A stretch of DNA of 19,891 bases, from assembly GCA_046540835.1 (NCBI GenBank), contig JBKHEL010000050.1, forward strand, positions 1 to 19,891, read 5' to 3'. The stretch comes from Coraliomargarita_B sp046540835. Its GTDB lineage: Bacteria; Verrucomicrobiota; Verrucomicrobiia; Opitutales; Coraliomargaritaceae. Below, in pieces: positions 15,076 to 19,891 of the stretch. The translations under genes were made by a program, and so were the position numbers. The stretch's first letter is position 1; each line of letters begins with the position of its first letter. The notes below the pieces were generated by a model. The model did not search any database. It was not told where the DNA came from and saw nothing but the letters and a program-made list of their open reading frames with translations.

Positions 15076-15611
15076 CAGTAGGTAAAGGCAGCACCGACGA
15101 GGAGGAGGCCGTAAGCGGCAAAGAGGCCGCCGAAGATGCGGGGGCGCAGGGCAGAGTTGTAGAGCCAGTCCAAAAAGTCCCGCAGCTTGTAGGGGCTGGC
15201 ACCGAGGATAAGTGCAGCGACGATCATCAGATAGACGAAGGTCTTGAGGATGAGCGCCGCCGCCTCGTAGTGCATGTAGCCTATTTCCAGGAGCACACCG
15301 GCGACGAGCAGAGTCAGAGCGGCGAGTCCGCGCACCGCTAAGAAGTCGGGGACGAAGTAGAAAGAGCCCACGGCCACGACGAGGAAGACGAGGAAGAGCA
15401 GTCCTTTGTATTGGCCGAAATCGGCGGGCCCCAGTTGGGTGACCTTGTAGAGGAACCAGGCGGCAGCGGCTCCCATGAGGAGATAAGCGGCGGTTTGTGA
15501 GCGCGGAAAGGCCTTACCGGAGGCTTCGGTGCGCGGACCGTGTCGGAGGAAATGGCCGCCGAAGGCGAGGAGGAGGAGGCCGGTCAGTAAGGTGGCGGAG
15601 AAGAGTGACAT
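15075..15611 (-). CDS. Conserved-type six-helix membrane protein of unknown function
   Basis: A 178-residue, very hydrophobic protein with six likely membrane helices (about 4-22, 41-58, 68-87, 93-112, 117-137 and 158-177). A basic stretch RHGPRTEASGKAFPRSQ follows the first helix and SPYKLRDFLDWLYNSALRPR precedes the last. I do not recognise a family. It is translationally coupled to gmk through a 1-base overlap, so the two are expressed together. The coupling may be a genomic convenience rather than a shared pathway. The ATG start is preceded by no clear ribosome binding site. Confidence 0.78.
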   Translation of the reverse strand: MSLFSATLLTGLLLLAFGGHFLRHGPRTEASGKAFPRSQTAAYLLMGAAAAWFLYKVTQLGPADFGQYKGLLFLVFLVVAVGSFYFVPDFLAVRGLAALTLLVAGVLLEIGYMHYEAAALILKTFVYLMIVAALILGASPYKLRDFLDWLYNSALRPRIFGGLFAAYGLLLVGAAFTY

Positions 15612-15759
15612 GAAAGTGGCAGGTGCGAAGGTGGTGTTCGAAAGCAGTGCGGAGCCGGTGCAGGCGTAGTGGCGCGGGTGGGACGATAGATGGGAGCAGA
15701 GGAGAAAAAAGGCAACTCAGGATTTGTCAGCTCTGGTTTTTGCGGTCATTGGGTGGGGT

Positions 15760-16440
15760 ATGGACTTGAAATTGGCAGGTAGGATTCGGGCAGTTGATCT
15801 GGTGATTTTCGACTGTGATGGGGTGCTGCTTGATACGATGGCCCAGAAGATACGGGCGTTCCGGGAGTGGGTGCCGGCTGAACACAGCGAGCTGCGGGAG
15901 CCGTTCATGAAGCGGGTGATGGGGGGTTTTGGCAAGAGCCGCCGCCACCATATTGAGGATTTTTATGCGGAGCTCGTTGGTGTGCCCCCGGAGGTGGAAT
16001 TTCTGGAGGCGGAGATTGAGCGCTTTTCGGAGATCTGCGAACCGCTGTGTGCTTCGGCCGGTTGGTTATCCGGCTCGCGCGAATTTGTTGAGGCGTGCCG
16101 GGATGCGGGGGTTAAGCGTTTTGTGCTTTCGGGCACTCCGCAGGCACCGCTCCGGGAGATGCTGGCCGCTCATGGTGCCCGGGAAATTTCCAAAGAAGAG
16201 CCGGATGGGCTATTTCACCGTATTTTGGGTTCCCCGCCGGCGAAGCCGCAGCGAATGGAGCAGATCCTGTCGGAGACGGACACGCCCGCGCACCGTGCGG
16301 TGTTTATCGGCGATGCCAATGCGGACCGCCTGGCTGCTGTCCATGTGGGCGCTCATTTTGTCTATATGCCATCTGAGGCGGAACGGCCAAAAGGGGAGAC
16401 GCCGACGGTTGTGGATGATTTGCGCGAGCTGATCCCGTGA
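15760..16440 (+). CDS. HAD-superfamily phosphatase (beta-phosphoglucomutase/phosphoglycolate phosphatase-like)
   Basis: A 226-residue HAD hydrolase of the DxDG subfamily. Motif I is FDCDGVLLD (17-25), with Asp18 as nucleophile and Asp20 as acid/base; motif II is the Ser in VLSGTP; motif III is a Lys in the PAKPQR region; motif IV is FIGDANADR, supplying the metal-binding aspartate. A helical cap lies between motif I and about residue 95. Such enzymes dephosphorylate small phospho-metabolites; the substrate cannot be read from sequence. ATG 15760 gives a compact start before the core strand; an in-frame TTG exists 36 bases upstream. Divergent from the membrane protein gene and convergent with the methyltransferase. 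Confidence 0.88.
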   Translation: MDLKLAGRIRAVDLVIFDCDGVLLDTMAQKIRAFREWVPAEHSELREPFMKRVMGGFGKSRRHHIEDFYAELVGVPPEVEFLEAEIERFSEICEPLCASAGWLSGSREFVEACRDAGVKRFVLSGTPQAPLREMLAAHGAREISKEEPDGLFHRILGSPPAKPQRMEQILSETDTPAHRAVFIGDANADRLAAVHVGAHFVYMPSEAERPKGETPTVVDDLRELIP

Positions 16441-16456
16441 TCGGCCCGGTCTGTCT

Positions 16457-16474
16457 TGGCAGGGGGAGCTGCCA
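16457..16474. terminator. Hairpin between convergent genes
   Basis: TGGCAG (16457-16462) and CTGCCA (16469-16474) form a perfect 6-bp stem with a 6-base loop, 16 bases after the HAD gene stop and 20 bases beyond the stop of the minus-strand methyltransferase gene. Position suits a shared bidirectional terminator, but no T-tract follows on either strand. Confidence 0.4.
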
Positions 16475-16494
16475 TCGGAGGTGGAAGGCTGTGT

Positions 16495-17079
16495 CTATGT
16501 GCTGCTGCCGGGGAGTTTCCCGGCGATCCAGAGGACGGGAGGGCGGCTTCTGGAAGTCGCGGGGTCGGCGTCGTGACGGGCGATGGACCAGTGGGCTGTG
16601 TTTTGGGAGGTCATCCAGGAGTCGACGGCGTCGGCTTCTGCCAGGCCACCGGGGTGTCCGCGATAGACCGTGACGCAGAGTAGCCCCCCTGCCGCGAGGA
16701 GTTCGGCTGCGGCGTTGAGGGCGATGATGGTTGAATCGGCTGTGGTGGTGATGGATTTATCGCCTCCGGGGAGGTAGCCGAGGTTAAACGTGATGGCGCG
16801 CCAGCTGGCCGGCGATTTGGCGGCGAGTTCGGAAAGGAGTCGCCCATGGTCTCCCTGTAGCAGTTGGCAGGGCACCTTTGGCGCCTCGGCGTGCAGGCGT
16901 TGCCGGGTCGCTTCGATGGCGGGCTTCTGAAGATCGATGGCGAGGAGCTGTCCTTGTGATCCGACCAGGCGTGCCATCGCGAGCGCGTCATGGCCATTGC
17001 CTGCCGTGGCGTCGAGGGCGGCATCACCTTCCCGAAGCGCTTGCTGGAGTTCGCGATGGACTTGTTCGGTGAATCGCAT
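16495..17079 (-). CDS. MnmM/YtqB-like class I methyltransferase
   Basis: A 194-residue SAM-dependent methyltransferase. The SAM-binding loop is DATAGNGHDA (23-32), an acidic residue follows in LLAIDLQ, and the family signature FNLGYLPGGDK (98-108) plus VTVYRGHPGG mark the group that includes Bacillus YtqB, now MnmM. MnmM methylates the aminomethyl group of tRNA wobble 2-thiouridine derivatives (mnm5s2U). Length is typical. It could instead be an older-annotated 'rRNA methylase' relative; the tRNA role is transferred from the family. ATG start at 17079. The RidA-family gene ends 91 bases upstream, with a strong hairpin between them. Confidence 0.85.
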   Translation of the reverse strand: MRFTEQVHRELQQALREGDAALDATAGNGHDALAMARLVGSQGQLLAIDLQKPAIEATRQRLHAEAPKVPCQLLQGDHGRLLSELAAKSPASWRAITFNLGYLPGGDKSITTTADSTIIALNAAAELLAAGGLLCVTVYRGHPGGLAEADAVDSWMTSQNTAHWSIARHDADPATSRSRPPVLWIAGKLPGSST

Positions 17080-17137
17080 TTACTTTAGATCTGATTCGGG
17101 AGAAGGACCAACCAGGCATTTGGCGGTTCAGGTCAGA

Positions 17138-17168
17138 AAGCCCTCCTTCGCCCGGTGGGGCCGGGCTT
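17138..17168. repeat. Nested inverted repeats between the RidA and methyltransferase genes
   Basis: GCCCGG (17150-17155) and CCGGGC (17161-17166) pair over a 5-base loop. An outer pair, AAGCCC (17138-17143) and GGGCTT (17163-17168), shares the same right arm, so the two structures are mutually exclusive. It lies 3 to 33 bases after the RidA-family stop. No T-tract on the minus strand; possibly a Rho-linked or processing hairpin. Confidence 0.5.
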
Positions 17169-17170
17169 GC

Positions 17171-17629
17171 TCAGTTGACTTCGAATACACCGGTGATTTC
17201 GACCGTGCTGTTTTTCGGCAGGCCCGTCACGGCAACGGCGGCACGCGTGTGGCGACCCCGCTCACCGAGGATTTGAACCATCAGATCCGAGGCACCATTG
17301 ATCACCGCCGGGCTGTCGGGGTAGCCCGGGACGGCGTTGACGAAGCCGCCGAGGTGAACGACTTGCTTGATCCGGTCGAGGTCGCCGAGTTCGGATTGGG
17401 CTACGGCGAGCAAATTCAGTGCGCAGACCCGCGCCGCGTCGCGGGCATGGTCGAGGTCGCAGGTCTCGCCCACCTTCCCGGTGTGGGTCATGGCCCCGTC
17501 GACCAGGCAGATCGCGCCGGAGACATAAAGGAGCTTGCCCGCCTGGTAGGCGGGCACGTAGTTACCCGCAGGCGCAGGGGCGGAGGGGAGCTCGATACCG
17601 AGCTCGGTGAGTTTTTCGCGGGTGGTCAT
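17171..17629 (-). CDS. RidA/YjgF/UK114-family protein
   Basis: A 152-residue protein of the longer YjgF/YER057c/UK114 branch. RidA proper hydrolyses reactive enamine/imine intermediates released by PLP enzymes; members of this longer branch are less well defined. Signatures seen: LLYVSGAI near residues 34-41, VVHLGGFVNAVPGYPDSP, VINGASDLMVQILGERGRH and RAAVAVTGLP, whose Arg corresponds to the substrate-carboxylate-binding Arg of RidA, followed by a Glu in VEITGVFEV. I start at ATG 17629: the in-frame extension further upstream translates a simple-sequence repeat (LQPSTLNLPPSTLNLP) and cannot be genuine. No Shine-Dalgarno is visible. It follows the symporter gene on the same strand after 61 bases of repeat. 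Confidence 0.88.
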   Translation of the reverse strand: MTTREKLTELGIELPSAPAPAGNYVPAYQAGKLLYVSGAICLVDGAMTHTGKVGETCDLDHARDAARVCALNLLAVAQSELGDLDRIKQVVHLGGFVNAVPGYPDSPAVINGASDLMVQILGERGRHTRAAVAVTGLPKNSTVEITGVFEVN

Positions 17630-17630
17630 C

Positions 17631-17686
17631 GGAAGGTTGAGGGTTGAGGGTGGAAGGTTGAGGGTGGAAGGTTGAAGGTTGAGGGG
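17631..17686. repeat. Degenerate tandem repeat of GGTTGAG / GGTGGAAGGTTGAG units
   Basis: The 56 bases consist of GGAAGGTTGAG, GGTTGAG, then GGTGGAAGGTTGAG repeated with slight decay (17649-17675) and AGGTTGAG. They fill almost all the space between the symporter stop (17691) and the RidA-family start (17629). The same unit (GAAGGTTGAAGGT) is the last thing in the window, at 19879-19891, upstream of rsmA. Confidence 0.85.
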
Positions 17687-17690
17687 GACT

Positions 17691-19022
17691 TTATGATTTG
17701 GTTTTTGGTGTTGGGCGTTCGGGGTTTCCGTAGGGCTGTTCGCCTTCGCTGCGGCCGATGGCAACGGCGGCAACGGTATCGGAAAAGACATTGACGGCGG
17801 TGCGGCACATATCCAGCAGGCGGTCGGTGGCCCAGATCACGCCGATCGCTTCGACCGGCAGGCCGACAACGGGCAGGATGACGGCGATGGCGACGAGGCT
17901 TGCCGCCGGGATGCCAGCGACGCCGATGCTGGTGGTCAGTGCGAGGAAGACGACGAGGAGTTGCTGACCGATGTCGAGCGGTGCGCCGCCGATGGAGGCA
18001 TAGAGTTGGGAGATGAAGAGCACGACGACGCACTCGTAGAGGGCGGTGCCGTCCATATTGACGGTGGCCCCGAGGGGAAGGGTGAAGGAGCAGGTCTTGT
18101 TGGAGATGCCGGCGCGTTCCTCGACTGTCTCCATGGTCAGGGGCAGGGTGGCGGCCGAACTGGAGGTGGAGAATGCGGTCATGAGGACCGGGCTCATGGC
18201 TTTGTAGTGCTGCAGTGGCCGGATCTTCCCGAAGACTTTCAGGATGAGGGCAAGATTGATCGCAAAGTGGATCAGCAGGGCCAGGAGCACGGTCAGGAAG
18301 AAGGCCAGGATGGCGCCGAAGAGTTTGTCGATGGGTGCGTCCAGCAGCTTCGGGGTGACCAGGCCGAAGACACCGATCGGCGCGAAGCGGATGATGAAGG
18401 TCGTGAGCATGAGCATGACCTGCTGTGCGCTGTCCCAGAACTTTTGCTGGGCCTCCCGCAGTTCCGGTTTGAGCTTGCCGATGAACAGCCCGAAGAGGAT
18501 CGAGAAGACGATCACACCGAGGAGTTGCCCGTTATCGGCGGCCGCATTGACGATGTTGGAGGGGAACATGCGCTGGAAGACCTGCACGATGTCGCCCGTG
18601 TCCCGGCCCTCGACCTTGCCCATCAGGCCCTGTTCGCTGGAGGTCATTTCGGCCTCGCCCAGCAGAGCCTGTGCGGTCTCCGCATCGACCCGGCCCGGGC
18701 CGATCACATTGACCACAAGTAGCCCGACCGCCACCGCGAGGGCTCCGCTGGCGGTGTAGTAGAGCAAGGTCTTTGCTCCGATCCGGCCGACACCCTTTTC
18801 GGAGCCCAGGTGCATGACCCCGCCGATGATGGAGGCCACGATGAGCGGCACGATGACCATCTTCAGGGCATTGAGAAAGAGCGTGCCGACGAAGTCGCAA
18901 AAGCTGACCACGCTGCTGCTGAAGCCCTCGCCGGATTGCGGCAGGATAAGCAGCCCGAAGAGCGCGGAAAAGGTCAGCGCGAGCAGGATTTGCCAATGAA
19001 GTTTCCAGCGGATCGGGTTCAT
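17691..19022 (-). CDS. Dicarboxylate/amino acid:cation symporter (DAACS, GltP/DctA type)
   Basis: A 443-residue inner-membrane symporter that would import glutamate, aspartate or C4-dicarboxylates with Na+ or H+. The first helices follow MNPIRWKLHW. The family's re-entrant loop motif is STSSSAATLP (275-284), the NMDGT ion and substrate site is GATVNMDGTALYE (298-310), and the last helices carry the substrate-contacting DRLLDMCRTAVNVFSD. All hallmark residues are present. I start at ATG 19022, 5 bases after the rsmA stop; an upstream TTG at 19058 would overlap rsmA. Close spacing suggests co-transcription with rsmA. Glutamate versus dicarboxylate preference is not decidable here. Confidence 0.94.
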   Translation of the reverse strand: MNPIRWKLHWQILLALTFSALFGLLILPQSGEGFSSSVVSFCDFVGTLFLNALKMVIVPLIVASIIGGVMHLGSEKGVGRIGAKTLLYYTASGALAVAVGLLVVNVIGPGRVDAETAQALLGEAEMTSSEQGLMGKVEGRDTGDIVQVFQRMFPSNIVNAAADNGQLLGVIVFSILFGLFIGKLKPELREAQQKFWDSAQQVMLMLTTFIIRFAPIGVFGLVTPKLLDAPIDKLFGAILAFFLTVLLALLIHFAINLALILKVFGKIRPLQHYKAMSPVLMTAFSTSSSAATLPLTMETVEERAGISNKTCSFTLPLGATVNMDGTALYECVVVLFISQLYASIGGAPLDIGQQLLVVFLALTTSIGVAGIPAASLVAIAVILPVVGLPVEAIGVIWATDRLLDMCRTAVNVFSDTVAAVAIGRSEGEQPYGNPERPTPKTKS

Positions 19023-19027
19023 AAGAT

Positions 19028-19861
19028 TCAGTAGAAAGTCTTGGCGAGGCTTTGCCAATGCTCAAGTGGCAGTTCCTCGGGGCGCACGGTGGAGGGGACA
19101 CCCGCCGCGCACACCGTGTCGAACCAGGGGCGCACGGCCGACTCGGGGTCCCTCCGGCAGAGTGCCCCGAGCTGCTTGCGCCGCTGGGTGAAGATGCGGC
19201 GCACGCATTCCCGTGCCGGAGCCGGAAAGCGGCAGGCATCCCGCTTCAAGTCGAGCCGGAGAAGGATGGAATCGACCTTTGGGGCCGGGTGGAAGCAGGC
19301 GGCGGAGACCGGATGTTTGCCGGTGATGGTATAGGCGGACTGGAGGAAGATGGAGATCGCGCCAAAATTCTTGCTGCCCGGGTCGGCTGCATAGCGGTCG
19401 GCCGCCTCTTTTTGGAGCATCAGCACCATGCGCCGGGGAAGCGGGCCCGCCAGCACCGCTTCCATCCATGGTGTGGAGACGGCGTAGGGGAGGTTGGCGA
19501 CGATTTTATAGCCCTCAGTGGCATGATTTTCGGGCAGACCAGCCCGGGGTTCCAAGAGGCAGTCTCCCTCAATCAACCGGAAATCGGCTGAATGGGGCGC
19601 GACCTGCTCCCGCAGATGTGCGGCCAGAGCAGCATCGCGCTCGACAGCCCAGAGCTGTGCCCCCTGTTCCAGGATCGCCCGGGACAAGGTGCCCAGGCCC
19701 GGCCCGACTTCGACCACGCGCTCGTTCGGCCGGAGTTCTGCCAGCTCGATCGACTTGCGCACGATATTGCCATCCACGAGGAAGTTTTGCCCCAGCTTTT
19801 TATTTGGCTGGTGGGCCAGGTGCTCAAGGAGCCTGCGGGTCTGAGTCGGGCTGAAAGGCAC
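19028..19861 (-). CDS. rsmA: 16S rRNA dimethyladenosine transferase RsmA (KsgA)
   Basis: A 277-residue SAM-dependent enzyme that dimethylates the two adjacent adenosines (A1518/A1519 in E. coli numbering) near the 3' end of 16S rRNA, a late 30S assembly checkpoint. The N-terminal KKLGQNFLVD (21-30) is the family opening, EVGPGLGTLS (51-60) binds SAM, ERD ends the next strand, GDCL supplies the adenine contact, and the catalytic NLPY is at 123-126. The C-terminal domain contains FHPAPKVDS and FTQRRKQL. The start is GTG at 19861; the frame stays open to the window edge, but that stretch is made of the simple-sequence repeat and is unlikely to be coding. Confidence 0.94.
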   Translation of the reverse strand: MPFSPTQTRRLLEHLAHQPNKKLGQNFLVDGNIVRKSIELAELRPNERVVEVGPGLGTLSRAILEQGAQLWAVERDAALAAHLREQVAPHSADFRLIEGDCLLEPRAGLPENHATEGYKIVANLPYAVSTPWMEAVLAGPLPRRMVLMLQKEAADRYAADPGSKNFGAISIFLQSAYTITGKHPVSAACFHPAPKVDSILLRLDLKRDACRFPAPARECVRRIFTQRRKQLGALCRRDPESAVRPWFDTVCAAGVPSTVRPEELPLEHWQSLAKTFY

Positions 19862-19878
19862 GGGAGGTGGGGAGGTAT

Positions 19879-19891
19879 GAAGGTTGAAGGT
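19879..19891. repeat. Start of a GGTTGAAG-type simple-sequence repeat at the window edge
   Basis: GAAGGTTGAAGGT matches the units at 17631-17686 and is cut by the window end. It sits just upstream of the rsmA start. With only 13 bases visible, the match alone is modest; its identical intergenic setting strengthens it. Confidence 0.55.

Noticed and set aside
14107..15081. 324-codon plus-strand open frame across the RAYT end and gmk
   Set aside because: It runs antisense to a textbook guanylate kinase and out of frame with the RAYT; no own motif.
17630..17791. N-terminal extension of the RidA-family protein to 206 residues
   Set aside because: The extra 54 residues run through the simple-sequence repeat and the symporter gene's 3' end in another frame; the family start matches ATG 17629.

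Overview
The window looks like a chromosomal segment of a GC-rich Verrucomicrobium, most likely class Opitutae. Three observations point there: a PEP-CTERM exported protein ending in a run of arginines (1681-2355), a 1025-residue protein whose two ends match what I know of 'Verru_Chthon cassette protein A' (8072-11149), and generally weak or absent Shine-Dalgarno sequences before otherwise convincing genes. This assignment rests on recognition of families, not on a search. No rRNA, tRNA or CRISPR array was seen.

Left part (1-11149) is entirely minus-strand and is surface or export oriented. From right to left: a large single-pass pseudopilin-like protein (Verru_Chthon A type) is followed with a 4-base overlap, then a 6-base gap, by two secreted proteins that are recognisable paralogues of each other. 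Next come a 1261-residue secreted mosaic of lamin-tail, Fn3-like and choice-of-anchor-J-like domains, a small PEP-CTERM protein with a clear intrinsic terminator, and a GT4-like glycosyltransferase. The glycosyltransferase and its flanks are invaded by short palindromic repeats ending in GTAG (REP type). One tandem pair lies in frame inside the coding region, and another copy supplies its stop codon.

Right part (11585-19861) is mostly housekeeping: prmA (+), a secreted dienelactone-hydrolase-like protein (-), a RAYT/TnpA_REP single-strand transposase (+), a gmk operon with a six-helix membrane protein (-), a HAD phosphatase (+), an MnmM/YtqB-like methyltransferase (-), a RidA-family protein (-), a dicarboxylate/amino-acid:cation symporter (-), and rsmA (-). 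rsmA and the symporter are only 5 bases apart, and the symporter and the RidA gene are separated by a GGTTGAG-type simple-sequence repeat that recurs at the right edge of the window.

Two themes deserve attention. One is the RAYT together with the GTAG-type REPs about 12 kb away, including REPs domesticated into a protein. The other is the orphan Verru_Chthon-A operon with two paralogous exported partners and no B, C or D genes beside it.
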